Below, one piece after another: positions 33,875-44,238 of a DNA stretch of 55,288 bases. The first letter of the stretch is position 1. Each line of letters begins with the position of its first letter. The notes beneath the pieces are model-generated. The model ran no database searches. It was not told the DNA's origin and saw only the letters and a list, made by a program, of their open reading frames with translations. The position numbers and the translations under genes are program-made. The stretch covers positions 1 to 55,288 of the forward strand of contig NZ_JAOOPY010000024.1 of assembly GCF_025486315.1 (NCBI RefSeq), in the 5' to 3' direction. Source of the DNA: Variovorax sp. N23 (GTDB lineage: Bacteria > Pseudomonadota > Gammaproteobacteria > Burkholderiales > Burkholderiaceae_C).

Positions 33875-33917
33875 TGTGGTGAATGATAAACATCAGAAAG
33901 ATAAATTAGCAAAACAC

Positions 33918-33935
33918 TAGGGTAACCCCTAATAT
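33918..33935 (+). promoter_or_regulatory. TAGGG-type promoter motif, copy 2
   Basis: Perfect 5-bp inverted repeat TAGGG-TAAC-CCCTA, overlapping a -10-like TAATAT (33930-33935) and lying 44 bases before the ATG at 33980. It matches the motif before the 57-residue gene in sequence and distance. Confidence 0.55.
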
Positions 33936-33979
33936 TTGTTCCATCGGCTTCGGCCATCCACCCCTTGGAGGGATTTCTC

Positions 33980-34522
33980 ATGACCAGCTTTGTCCACGTT
34001 GAACAACCGGCGGCTCACCCGGGCGTTGCCCGCGCCGAAGCCGCTTTTGACCATCTCCGCTCCACGGGCCGCTACAACGGTTCGCGCGGCCTCGCAGCCC
34101 TGCTGCTCGCGGCCATCGTGTCGGCCATGCTCGTCGTCGCCGACAAGCTGGTATCGAACCTGAATGAAGGCGGTCTGCTGGCCGCCTGGCTGGTGATGTG
34201 GGGCGTGGCTTTCGTCGCCCTGGCCTTCTTCGCCGACACCGCCCGCACCCTGGCTGTCCGCGCCACCGCCGGCTGGGCTGCCTACACCCGCCGCCGCCAC
34301 GCTGCGCAAGCCGATGCACGCTTCTTGGCCTACGCCAAGTACGACCAGCGCATCATGAACGACATCCAGGCCGCCGTGACGCGCCACGAAACCGTGACCG
34401 GCGCCCCGGCTGCCGTGCCGGCTCAACTGGCCCGCGCCATGATGGCCCAGCGTTCGGCCGACGTGAAGGTGCCGACGCTGTACGAGGCCATGCGCCGCGT
34501 GAACCTCGGCAAGTACTACTGA
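33980..34522 (+). CDS. Conserved membrane protein of unknown function (180 aa)
   Basis: The product has two hydrophobic segments (LAALLLAAIVSAMLVVADKL and AAWLVMWGVAFVALAFFA) followed by a soluble basic C-terminal part with ARFLAYAKYDQRIMNDIQAA. I do not recognise the family. The start has a strong ribosome site (GGAGGG). It has its own promoter-like motif and ends just before a bidirectional terminator shared with pckG, so it is a single-gene unit. Confidence 0.75.
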   Translation: MTSFVHVEQPAAHPGVARAEAAFDHLRSTGRYNGSRGLAALLLAAIVSAMLVVADKLVSNLNEGGLLAAWLVMWGVAFVALAFFADTARTLAVRATAGWAAYTRRRHAAQADARFLAYAKYDQRIMNDIQAAVTRHETVTGAPAAVPAQLARAMMAQRSADVKVPTLYEAMRRVNLGKYY

Positions 34523-34544
34523 GTCCTGCGCCAGCGCGCAAAGA

Positions 34545-34568
34545 AAAAGCCGCCCTCGGGCGGCTTTT
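34545..34568. terminator. Bidirectional rho-independent terminator
   Basis: 11-bp perfect stem AAAAGCCGCCC / GGGCGGCTTTT, with A-run on the left and T-run on the right, so it works in both directions. It lies between the convergent membrane protein gene and pckG. Confidence 0.9.
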
Positions 34569-34599
34569 CTCATGGGCGCACGAGGCGCCCTCTTCGCGT

Positions 34600-36486
34600 T
34601 CAGGCCGCGAGACGCTGGGCGATGGCCGCCTTGGTTTCCGGCAGTTCCTTCGGCAGGTGGTGCGCCAGCTGTTCGAACAGGGCCGTGTGCAGCTTCAGTT
34701 CGGCCTGCCAGGCGGCCTTGTCGATGCTGGTGACGGTGTCGAACTGCTCGGCGCTGAAGTCCAGCCCGGTCCAGTTGAGGTCCTCGTAGCGCGGGCTCAC
34801 GCCGGTGACGTGGGCGACGCCTTCGCCGCCCCGGCCCTCGATGCGGTCGATCATCCACTTGAGCACGCGCATGTTCTCGCCGTAGCCCGGCCAGACGAAC
34901 TTGCCGTCGGCGCCCTTGCGGAACCAGTTGGTCGTGTAGATCTTGGGCAACGCAGCGCCCGAGGCTTCCAGCTTCTTGCCCAGGTCGAGCCAGTGCTGGA
35001 AGTAGTCGCTCATGTTGTAGCCCATGAAGGGCAGCATGGCGAACGGGTCGCGGCGCACCACGCCGGCCTGGCCGGTGGCGGCGGCCGTGGTTTCCGAGCC
35101 CATCGTGGCAGCCATGTAGACGCCTTCGGTCCAGTTGCGCGCCTCGGTCACCAGCGGCACCGTGGTCGAGCGGCGGCCGCCGAAGATGAAGGCGTCGATC
35201 TTCACGCCCTTCGGGTCGTCCCAGGCCTCGTCGAGCGCCGGGTTGTTGGTCGCTGCGACGGTGAAGCGGGCGTTCGGGTGCGCGGCAGGCTTGAGCTTGC
35301 CGTCCACGCCGGTTTCTCGGGCGATGGCCGGCGTCCAGTCCTTGCCCTGCCAGTCGATCAGGTGGGCCGGCAGCGCCTTGCCTTCCACGTCCTGCTCCAT
35401 GCCTTCCCACCACACGTCGCCGTCGTCGGTCAGCGCGACATTGGTGAAGATCACGTCCTTGTCCAGGCTGCGCATGCAGTTCGGGTTGGTCGTGTAGTTG
35501 GTGCCGGGCGCGACGCCGAAGTAGCCCGCTTCCGGGTTGATGGCGCGCAGCGAGCCGTCGGCCTGCGGCTTGATCCAGGCGATGTCGTCGCCGATGGTCG
35601 TGACCTTCCAGCCCTCGAAGCCGGCCGGCGGGACCAGCATCGAGAAGTTGGTCTTGCCGCAGGCGCTCGGGAAGGCCGCGGCCACGTGGTATTTCTTGCC
35701 TTCGGGGTTGGTCACGCCCAGGATCAGCATGTGCTCGGCCAGCCAGCCTTCGTCACGCCCCATGGTCGAGGCGATGCGCAGCGCGAAGCACTTCTTGCCC
35801 AGCAGCGCGTTGCCGCCGTAGCCCGAGCCGTAGCTCCAGATCTCGCGGGTTTCCGGGTAGTGGACGATGTACTTGGTCGTGTTGCAGGGCCAGCTCACAT
35901 CCTTCTGGCCGGCTTCGAGCGGGGCGCCGACGGTGTGGACGCAGGGCACGAACTCGCCGTCGGTGCCCAGCACCTCGTACACGGCCTGGCCCATGCGGGT
36001 CATGATCTTCATGTTGACCGCGACATACGCGCTGTCGGACAGCTCGATGCCGACATGCGCGATCGGCGAGCCCAGCGGACCCATCGAGAAGGGCACGACG
36101 TACATCGTGCGGCCCTTCATGCAGCCGTCGAAGAGCGGCTGCAAGGTCGCACGCATCTCGGCCGGCGCCATCCAGTTGTTGGTCGGGCCGGCGTCTTCCT
36201 GCCTGGCCGAGCAGATGTAGGTGCGGTCTTCGACCCGCGCCACGTCGACCGGGTCGGAGTTCGCGAGGAAGGAATTGGGCCGCTTGGCCGGGTTCAGCTT
36301 CTTGAAGGTGCCGGCGTCGACCAGTTGCTGGCAGAGGCGGTCGTACTCTTCGGTGCTGCCGTCGCACCAGTAGACGCTGTCGGGCTTGCACAGGGCGGCC
36401 ATCTCGGCCACCCAGGCGATCAGCTTGGCGTTCTTGACATAGCTCGGCGCCTGAATGGGCAAGCCCTTCATCACGGGTGCGTTCAT
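34600..36486 (-). CDS. pckG: Phosphoenolpyruvate carboxykinase (GTP)
   Basis: Gluconeogenic enzyme that converts oxaloacetate and GTP to PEP, CO2 and GDP in the cytoplasm. The 628-residue product matches the GTP-type family. The kinase P-loop signature FPSACGKTN is at residues 272-280; other family segments are RTMYVVPFSMGPLGSP, the metal-binding TIGDDIAWI and NARFTVAATNNP. CTGGAG lies before the ATG at 36486. Upstream is a long non-coding stretch (36487-36750) with a palindrome and a repeat-hairpin element that may affect expression. Confidence 0.97.
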   Translation of the reverse strand: MNAPVMKGLPIQAPSYVKNAKLIAWVAEMAALCKPDSVYWCDGSTEEYDRLCQQLVDAGTFKKLNPAKRPNSFLANSDPVDVARVEDRTYICSARQEDAGPTNNWMAPAEMRATLQPLFDGCMKGRTMYVVPFSMGPLGSPIAHVGIELSDSAYVAVNMKIMTRMGQAVYEVLGTDGEFVPCVHTVGAPLEAGQKDVSWPCNTTKYIVHYPETREIWSYGSGYGGNALLGKKCFALRIASTMGRDEGWLAEHMLILGVTNPEGKKYHVAAAFPSACGKTNFSMLVPPAGFEGWKVTTIGDDIAWIKPQADGSLRAINPEAGYFGVAPGTNYTTNPNCMRSLDKDVIFTNVALTDDGDVWWEGMEQDVEGKALPAHLIDWQGKDWTPAIARETGVDGKLKPAAHPNARFTVAATNNPALDEAWDDPKGVKIDAFIFGGRRSTTVPLVTEARNWTEGVYMAATMGSETTAAATGQAGVVRRDPFAMLPFMGYNMSDYFQHWLDLGKKLEASGAALPKIYTTNWFRKGADGKFVWPGYGENMRVLKWMIDRIEGRGGEGVAHVTGVSPRYEDLNWTGLDFSAEQFDTVTSIDKAAWQAELKLHTALFEQLAHHLPKELPETKAAIAQRLAA

Positions 36487-36556
36487 CGAAAGTCTCCAGG
36501 AGTTGAAAAATCGTCTTTTCGAGCGGGGCTCGGTGGCGGTGGGAGGGCCGTTTGAA

Positions 36557-36566
36557 AAAACGTTTT
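36557..36566. promoter_or_regulatory. AAAACGTTTT palindrome upstream of pckG
   Basis: Perfect 10-bp palindrome centred on CG, 71 bases upstream of the pckG ATG. The CG centre is typical of LacI/GalR-family sites such as Cra (FruR), which is known to act on PEP carboxykinase genes in enteric bacteria. No regulator gene is nearby. Confidence 0.35.
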
Positions 36567-36672
36567 CGTTCTGTGCGGCTCTTGGGCCGCGTCGATGGGC
36601 AAGGGGGCGCGCGCGGGCTTCGGGCGCAGATGAGGGCGTGAAATGACCGTCGCGAGCGGCCCGAGCTTGCGT

Positions 36673-36712
36673 CGAGGACCGCAGCCGTACTCAGGTACGG
36701 CGAGGACCGCAG
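36673..36712. repeat. Repeat-hairpin-repeat element between pckG and the 50-aa gene
   Basis: Two identical 12-bp direct repeats CGAGGACCGCAG (36673-36684 and 36701-36712) directly flank a perfect hairpin with 6-bp arms CCGTAC / GTACGG and loop TCAG (36685-36700). No gap separates the parts. I saw no second copy in the window. It may be a dispersed intergenic repeat or an RNA processing or termination element for the small gene upstream of it on the minus strand. Confidence 0.7.
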
Positions 36713-36750
36713 AGGCGAGATCGGGTCGCGCAGCAGGTCAGTTCATGCCC

Positions 36751-36903
36751 TCAAGCCATGTAGATGGCGATGGAGGCTAGGAGCAGCATCAGCACGCCCC
36801 CCACCAGCGGCAGCACGATCGGCATCAGGTGCACGACCGACTCGACCGCATCTTTCTCGACCAGCGCATCGTGGCCGGGCTCTACAGGCGTGGGGTTGGA
36901 CAT
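36751..36903 (-). CDS. Small single-pass membrane protein (50 aa)
   Basis: The product has a polar N-terminal half (MSNPTPVEPGHDALVEKDAV) and one C-terminal membrane helix (LPLVGGVLMLLLASIAIYMA), so it is likely tail-anchored. The start at 36903 has AAGGA about 9 bases upstream. I do not recognise a family. It lies downstream of the threonine dehydratase gene on the same strand, with an 88-base gap, and upstream of the repeat-hairpin element. Confidence 0.65.
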   Translation of the reverse strand: MSNPTPVEPGHDALVEKDAVESVVHLMPIVLPLVGGVLMLLLASIAIYMA

Positions 36904-36991
36904 GAGTAATTCCTTTGTATTCAAACCGCGGATTGCCTCCATTTTAGCCAACCGACCTTGCCGCCGTCCAAGGGCCTTCCCGGAGCCAGGG

Positions 36992-38206
36992 TCAATGCGC
37001 CTGCTGCTCTTGCGCCTCGAAACCCGCCTGCCGCAAGGCGGCGAGCACGGCGGCGAGATGCTCGCGCCCGCGTGTCTGCAGCACCAGCTCGATCTCCACG
37101 TTCTGCGCGGCCAGCATGGTGAAGGCGCGCTGGTGGTGCACTTCGTCGATGTTGGCGCCCGCTTCGGCCACGGTGGTGGTGATGCGGGCCAGCATGCCGG
37201 GCACGTCGCGCGCGCTCACGCGCAGCCGCGCGAGCCGGCCCGCCCGCACCATGCCGCGCTCGATGATGGCGGCCAGCAGCAGCGGGTCGATGTTCCCGCC
37301 CGACAGCACCAGCCCGACCTTCTTGCCCTGGAAGCGCGCCGGATGCCGGATCAGCGCCGCCAGGCCGGCCGCGCCCGCGCCCTCGACCAGCGTCTTCTCG
37401 ATCTCCAGCAGCATCAGCACGGCCTGCTCGATGTCGCCTTCGTCGACCAGCAGCAGGTCGTCGACATGGGCGGCGATGATTTCCCGCGTCAGCACGCCCG
37501 GCGTGCCGACCGCGATGCCTTCGGCGATGGTGCTGGTGCCCTGCACATGGTGCGTGCCCTGCACCGCATTCACCATCGCCGGAAAGCGCGTGGTCTGCAC
37601 GCCGATGATCTCGATGCCCGGCTTGCGCGCGCGCGCCGCGATCGCCATGCCGGCGATCAGCCCGCCGCCGCCGACCGACACCACCAGCATGTCGAGGTCG
37701 GGCACCGCGTCGAGCATCTCCAGCGCGACCGTGCCCTGGCCGGCCATGATGGCCTCGTCGTCGTAGGGGTGCACGAAGGCCAGTCCGTCGCGCTCGGCCA
37801 GCTCGAAGGCGTGCGCGCGGGCGGCGTCGAGCGTGTCGCCGTGCAGCACCACCTCGGCGCCGAAGCTGCGGGTGCGCTCGATCTTCACGCCGGGCGTGAA
37901 GCGGGGCATCACGATGGTCGCCTTCATGCCCAGCCGCTGCGCGTGGTACGCCACGCCCTGGGCATGGTTGCCGGCCGACATGGCCACCACCCCGTGCACG
38001 CCGCCTTCGCTCAGGTCGACCAGCTTGTTGCAGGCGCCGCGTTCCTTGAACGAGGCGGTGAACTGCAGGTTCTCGAACTTGAGGAAGACCTGGGCGCCCA
38101 CGATGTCCGAGAGCGTGCGCGACTCGACGCAGGGTGTCGCCAGCAGTTGGCCCTGGAGGCGCGCCGCGGCGCGCTCGATGTCCTGGATTCCGATCATGGC
38201 TGGCAT
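36992..38206 (-). CDS. ilvA: Threonine dehydratase (ammonia-lyase) with ACT domain
   Basis: PLP enzyme that turns threonine into 2-oxobutanoate and ammonia. The 404-residue product has the PLP lysine in TASFKERGACNKL, the Gly-rich phosphate loop SVGGGGLIAGMA, and a C-terminal ACT-like domain (DVPGMLARITTTVAEAGANI). Length and single ACT domain fit the short IlvA/TdcB-like form rather than the long two-ACT IlvA. The symbol is therefore tentative. ATG 38206 and ATG 38197 are both possible starts. It is divergent from the AAA ATPase gene. Confidence 0.9.
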   Translation of the reverse strand: MPAMIGIQDIERAAARLQGQLLATPCVESRTLSDIVGAQVFLKFENLQFTASFKERGACNKLVDLSEGGVHGVVAMSAGNHAQGVAYHAQRLGMKATIVMPRFTPGVKIERTRSFGAEVVLHGDTLDAARAHAFELAERDGLAFVHPYDDEAIMAGQGTVALEMLDAVPDLDMLVVSVGGGGLIAGMAIAARARKPGIEIIGVQTTRFPAMVNAVQGTHHVQGTSTIAEGIAVGTPGVLTREIIAAHVDDLLLVDEGDIEQAVLMLLEIEKTLVEGAGAAGLAALIRHPARFQGKKVGLVLSGGNIDPLLLAAIIERGMVRAGRLARLRVSARDVPGMLARITTTVAEAGANIDEVHHQRAFTMLAAQNVEIELVLQTRGREHLAAVLAALRQAGFEAQEQQAH

Positions 38207-38313
38207 TGTGGAGGGATTTGCAACATCGGGAGATTTACCGATGCGCTGTCTTCCCCAACACAAAACTCTGCGCTATGGTCGCGCTGAGATTTCTCTTAGC
38301 CAGAGGTTGTCGA

Positions 38314-40638
38314 ATGGTCAAGCGTGCCGGCGTCGATGCGGTGGTTGCTCCCTTGCGCGGGCAGGCGTTGCCGTCGCCCGGGCTCAAGGAGGCGCCGGTG
38401 CTCGAGCTCATGTGCTCGCACTTCGTGCTCACGCTCGCCGCCAAGCAGGGCCCGCGCTTCAATGTACGGCGCGACCTGAATGGCCTGCTGTCGCTCACCG
38501 GCCGCCATCTCGTCTGGCCCATGCCGGTGCTGCAGCGCCTGCGCGAATTCCTGGGCCGCCGTTGCGCCGGCAACGATGTGTGGAAGGGTGTCGAGCACTT
38601 CGACGGCCGCACGCTGCTGGAGCGCCACGGCGTGTGGCGTGGGCCGTATGAAGAAGGCACGCTCTTCTTCTACCTCGACGAGTACGTGAAGGACCAGCCG
38701 AAGGACCTGCTGTCGGTGCTGTCGGTCACGCGCGATTGGCTCACGCATGCGCTGCGCAAGCAGTCGACGCTGGTCGAGAAGAACATCGAGGCGCTCGCCG
38801 GCCTGCTGCAGCTCAACAAGGCCGAGCGCGCGCTGCTGCTGTACGGCACGCTGGCGCGCTACCAGCGCGACCTGCGTTCGCTGCTGGTCGAGTTCAAGGT
38901 CAACAACGCGCCCGAGGCCTATGCCGCCATCGCCGAGGTGGCCGGCGTCAGCGCGAGCGACGTGGGCGAGGCGCTGCGCGCCGGTTCGCGGCTCGAACGC
39001 ATCGGCCTGGTCGAAAACCTCATCTCCGAACACAACATCACCGACCTGGCCGACCTCATGAAGGTCAGCGAGAAGCTGCCGCCGGTGCTGATGCGCGAGT
39101 ACCGCGACCACAACGAGTTGATGGCGGTGTTCACCCGGCCGTCGGCCAAGAGCGCGCTCACGGTCGACGACTTCTCCTTCGCCGCGGACGACACGCAGAT
39201 GCTGGTCACGCTGCTGCGTGCCGCCGTGCAGCGCAAGGAGCCCGGCGTCAACGTGCTGCTCTACGGCCCGCCAGGCACCGGCAAGACCGAACTGGCCAAG
39301 GTGGTGGCGCAGGCTGCGGGACTCGACCTGTTCGAGGTCGAGTACGCCGACCGCGACGGCAATTCGCTCTCGGGCCGCGACCGCTACCGCTCGCTGCAGA
39401 TCGCGCAGGTCTTCCTCAAGGGCAGCGCCCAGGCCGCGCTGCTGTTCGACGAGGTCGAGGACGTCTTCCCGCCTATCAGCACCGAGGCGGCGCAGTTCAT
39501 GTCGCGCGCCGAGCAGATACCGTCGCCGACCAGCGGCAGCGTGAGCGGCAAGGCCTGGGTCAACCAGATCCTGGAGTCGAACGCGGTGCCCACGCTGTGG
39601 GTCACCAACCGCATCGAGCAGATCGACCCGGCCTTCCGCCGCCGCTTCGCCTACCACCTCGAACTGAAGTCGCCGCCGCCCGGTGCGCGCGAGCAGTTGG
39701 TGCGCAAGACGCTCGAAGGCGTGAGCGTGTCCGATGCCTTCACCGCCAAGCTGGCCGAACGCAAGGGCCTGACGCCGGCGCAGATTCGCACCGCGGTGCG
39801 CTTTGCACAACTGGCGAAGACCGACGACGCCTCGGTCGAAGCGCTCATCGAGCGGCAGCTGAAGAACGCCGACCTCGCGCTCGGCACCGTCGACCGCCAG
39901 CACGGTGCGCGCCGTGCGGTGACCACCTACGACCTCGACATGCTCAACGTCGAGACCCGTTTCGAGATCCCGCGCATCGTCGAGGCGATGCGCGTTCGCG
40001 GCCACGGCACGCTGTGCTTCTACGGCGCACCCGGCACCGGCAAGACCGCGCTGGCCGAGCACATCGCCAAGGCCATTGGCCGGCCGCTGATCGTCAAGCA
40101 GGCGAGCGACCTGATGAGCAAGTACGTCGGCGAGACCGAGCAGAACATGGCCGCCATGTTCAAAGAAGCCGAGGCCGAGAAGGCCGTGCTGCTGCTCGAC
40201 GAGGCCGACAGCTTCCTGCAGGACCGGCGCGGCGCCCAGCGCACCTACGAGGTCACCGAAGTCAACGAGATGCTGCAGGGCATGGAGCGCTTCGGCGGCA
40301 TCTTCGTGTGCACCACCAACCTGCTCGACCGGCTCGACCAGGCGGCGCTGCGGCGCTTCACCTTCAAGATCAAGTTCATGCCGCTGACCGATGCGCAGCG
40401 CGAGTGCATGTTCGTGACCGAGGCGCTGGCGGGCGACGCCGCGCTCATGACGACCGAACTGCGCCAGCGTCTCCAGCGTTTGCCGCAGTTGTGCCCCGGC
40501 GACTTCGCCGCGGTGAAGCGCCAGACCGACATCCTCGCGGCCGAGTTCAGCGCGTTGGAGTTTCTCGACCAGCTCGAAGCCGAACACCGCATCAAGCCCG
40601 AGGTCCGCGAATCGCGCGGCATGGGCTTCGTGCAGTAG
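38314..40638 (+). CDS. Tandem AAA ATPase of unknown role
   Basis: A 774-residue protein with an N-terminal region of about 290 residues that I do not recognise, then two AAA modules. Module 1 has Walker A GPPGTGKTELAK (from residue 318) and Walker B LLFDEVEDVFP (Asp379). Module 2 has Walker A GAPGTGKTALAE (from 571) and Walker B LLLLDEADSFL (Asp629), with sensor and Arg-finger-like segments in both (WVTNRIEQIDPAFRRRF and CTTNLLDRLDQAALRRF). The layout is Cdc48-like but the N-terminus is different. It stands alone between ilvA and recQ. Possible roles are protein remodelling or DNA-linked functions; nothing in the sequence decides this. Confidence 0.88.
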   Translation: MVKRAGVDAVVAPLRGQALPSPGLKEAPVLELMCSHFVLTLAAKQGPRFNVRRDLNGLLSLTGRHLVWPMPVLQRLREFLGRRCAGNDVWKGVEHFDGRTLLERHGVWRGPYEEGTLFFYLDEYVKDQPKDLLSVLSVTRDWLTHALRKQSTLVEKNIEALAGLLQLNKAERALLLYGTLARYQRDLRSLLVEFKVNNAPEAYAAIAEVAGVSASDVGEALRAGSRLERIGLVENLISEHNITDLADLMKVSEKLPPVLMREYRDHNELMAVFTRPSAKSALTVDDFSFAADDTQMLVTLLRAAVQRKEPGVNVLLYGPPGTGKTELAKVVAQAAGLDLFEVEYADRDGNSLSGRDRYRSLQIAQVFLKGSAQAALLFDEVEDVFPPISTEAAQFMSRAEQIPSPTSGSVSGKAWVNQILESNAVPTLWVTNRIEQIDPAFRRRFAYHLELKSPPPGAREQLVRKTLEGVSVSDAFTAKLAERKGLTPAQIRTAVRFAQLAKTDDASVEALIERQLKNADLALGTVDRQHGARRAVTTYDLDMLNVETRFEIPRIVEAMRVRGHGTLCFYGAPGTGKTALAEHIAKAIGRPLIVKQASDLMSKYVGETEQNMAAMFKEAEAEKAVLLLDEADSFLQDRRGAQRTYEVTEVNEMLQGMERFGGIFVCTTNLLDRLDQAALRRFTFKIKFMPLTDAQRECMFVTEALAGDAALMTTELRQRLQRLPQLCPGDFAAVKRQTDILAAEFSALEFLDQLEAEHRIKPEVRESRGMGFVQ

Positions 40639-40675
40639 CGGCGTTCCCGCGCAGCGAACAGTGTGGCGGGCCGCC

Positions 40676-42556
<1,881 letters not shown>

Positions 42557-42609
42557 GGGCAGGCTCTCGGGGAGCCTGCATTGTCGCGGCTTGTTCGCCG
42601 GCGCCGCCG

Positions 42610-43074
42610 CTAGGGTTTGGGCGAGAGCTGCAGCGTCTTGCTGAACGCCCGCCAGTCGCGGTACCCGCGCGGCAGGCCGGCCACCTGTTCCCTGGTCAGC
42701 CAGACGACCTCGGCGGTCTCCAGCACCTCACGCACGCGAGGGCGGCTGGGCACCGGGCCGAGCGCGATCAGGTCGTCGAACAGCTGGGCCGCCGGCATGG
42801 CGCTTTCGCACTGCAGCCCGGCAAACCGCTTGGCGCGCGATGCGCCCCGCAGGCGCTGCGCGCGCAGGTCGCCGCCGCCGCCGTTGCGCTCCCACTGCGC
42901 CATCGCCTCCACGGAGGCCGCCGGGTCGATGAAGCCGTCGATGCGCTGGCAGGCCGTCTGCAGCATGTGTTCGGCCCAGGCCGACAGGTCCGCCGACCTT
43001 GTCTTCGCCCGGAGCCCGAGCAGGTCGGCGACGTTTTCAATGAGTTCATCGGGCAGGCTTTCGCGCAGCGGCAT
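42610..43074 (-). CDS. Hypothetical protein (154 aa)
   Basis: I do not recognise a domain. The product is soluble and mixed alpha in character, with MPLRESLPDELIENVADLL at the start, a Trp-rich C-terminal part (VVWLTREQVAGLPRGYRDWR) and no signal peptide. CTGGAG lies 6 bases before ATG 43074; an upstream in-frame ATG at 43152 lacks this support. It is divergent from the HutC-linked PhyH gene, so the operator at 43217 could also affect it, but nothing else connects it to histidine use. Confidence 0.6.
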   Translation of the reverse strand: MPLRESLPDELIENVADLLGLRAKTRSADLSAWAEHMLQTACQRIDGFIDPAASVEAMAQWERNGGGGDLRAQRLRGASRAKRFAGLQCESAMPAAQLFDDLIALGPVPSRPRVREVLETAEVVWLTREQVAGLPRGYRDWRAFSKTLQLSPKP

Positions 43075-43216
43075 CGGGGCTCCAGGGGACAGGAAGAAGG
43101 GAGGATGGTCGCGCTTTCTCCGGAAATCGCGGGTTTCCGATGGTACAGACACATTTAGTCACCAATGTGGACTGCCAGCCCGCGCGCATTCCGAATGGCA
43201 GGGTCGAGGGGTTTCT

Positions 43217-43228
43217 CTGTATAGACAG
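43217..43228. promoter_or_regulatory. HutC operator candidate upstream of the PhyH gene
   Basis: CTGTATAGACAG, an inverted repeat whose core GTATAGAC fits the GntR/HutC-subfamily pattern GTMTAKAC. The same 12 bases occur before hutH at 47665. It lies 118 bases upstream of the PhyH start. Confidence 0.75.
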
Positions 43229-43316
43229 GTTCAGGCGCCGGATCGATCCTGCGCCAACTTGGGGCTCGCTCTCCTTGGTAACGGCCATTTCCACTGGCAT
43301 CCTTTTTGCGTGCGAG

Positions 43317-43328
43317 CTGTCTAGACTG
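43317..43328. promoter_or_regulatory. Second HutC-type operator near the PhyH start
   Basis: CTGTCTAGACTG, core GTCTAGAC, which also fits GTMTAKAC and is a perfect 8-bp palindrome. It ends 18 bases before the PhyH ATG, just upstream of the ribosome site, so a bound repressor would block transcription. Confidence 0.6.
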
Positions 43329-43346
43329 ATTTGGAAAGGCCTGTGC

Positions 43347-44192
43347 ATGGAAACTTCGACTGCCGCCCCGGTGAGCGCGGCCGACGTGGCCGCGTTCCAG
43401 AAAGACGGCGTCATCGTGCTGCGCCAGGTCTTCGCCGACTGGGTCGAGCCGTTGCGCGCCGGCATCGCCGCGCTGATGGCCGACCCGAGCCCGCTCGAGC
43501 GCTCGGTGGTGCCGGCCGACGGCACCGCGCCCTTCTTCCAGGACCTGTGCAACTGGCAGCGCATCCCGCCGTTCCGCGACTTCGTCTTCCAGTCCCGCGC
43601 CGCCGAGATCGCGGCGGCACTGATGCGCTCGAAGACCGCGCGCTTCTTCCACGACCATGTGCTGGTCAAGCAGCCCGGCGGCAGCACCGTCACGCCCTGG
43701 CACCAGGACCAGCCCTACTACTGCGTCGAAGGCCGCCAGAGCGCCAGCTTCTGGATCCCGCTCGACCCGGTGGGGCGCGACGTCGTCATGGAATGCGTGC
43801 GTGGCTCGCACCGCTGGGGCAAGGACTTCCGGCCGATGCGCTTCAACGGCACGCGGCTCTACGAAAACGACGACTTCGAGCCCATGCCCGACATCGCGGC
43901 GATGCGCGGCGAGCTCGACCTGGCCGGCTGGGACATGCAGCCGGGCGACGCCATCGCCTTCGACTTCCGCACGGTGCATGGCGCGCCGGGCAACGCATCG
44001 CCACGCGCCCGCCGCGTGTTCTCGGCGCGCTGGGTGGGCGACGACGCCACCTACGCCGAGCGCGCAGGCAAGGGCTCGCCGCCCTTCACCGGGCTGACCA
44101 TGAAACACGGCGACCCGTTCGATGCGCCGATCTTCCCGCGGGTGCATCCCTCCCACCGGGCCGGTCCGGCCGGCACGGCTGTTGCTGCCTAG
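43347..44192 (+). CDS. Phytanoyl-CoA dioxygenase (PhyH) family Fe(II)/2OG oxygenase
   Basis: A 281-residue oxygenase. The iron ligands are His119 and Asp121 in WHQDQP and His211 in RTVHGAPGN; Arg222 or Arg223 binds 2-oxoglutarate. Bacterial PhyH proteins hydroxylate diverse small molecules, and the name does not imply phytanic acid. The start has AAAGG upstream. It opens an apparent operon with a complete ABC importer and hutC, preceded by HutC-type operators. A role in preparing an imidazole or histidine-like compound for the hut pathway is inferred from this context only. Confidence 0.92.
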   Translation: METSTAAPVSAADVAAFQKDGVIVLRQVFADWVEPLRAGIAALMADPSPLERSVVPADGTAPFFQDLCNWQRIPPFRDFVFQSRAAEIAAALMRSKTARFFHDHVLVKQPGGSTVTPWHQDQPYYCVEGRQSASFWIPLDPVGRDVVMECVRGSHRWGKDFRPMRFNGTRLYENDDFEPMPDIAAMRGELDLAGWDMQPGDAIAFDFRTVHGAPGNASPRARRVFSARWVGDDATYAERAGKGSPPFTGLTMKHGDPFDAPIFPRVHPSHRAGPAGTAVAA

Positions 44193-44238
44193 TCCTTTCC
44201 CTTTTTTCTTCCATCCACCTTTCCCCTACGGAGTCACG

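Noticed and set aside
43150..43169. Inverted repeat CACATT-N8-AATGTG upstream of the PhyH gene
   Set aside because: Short, with no clear link to a regulator; kept apart from the HutC-type sites.
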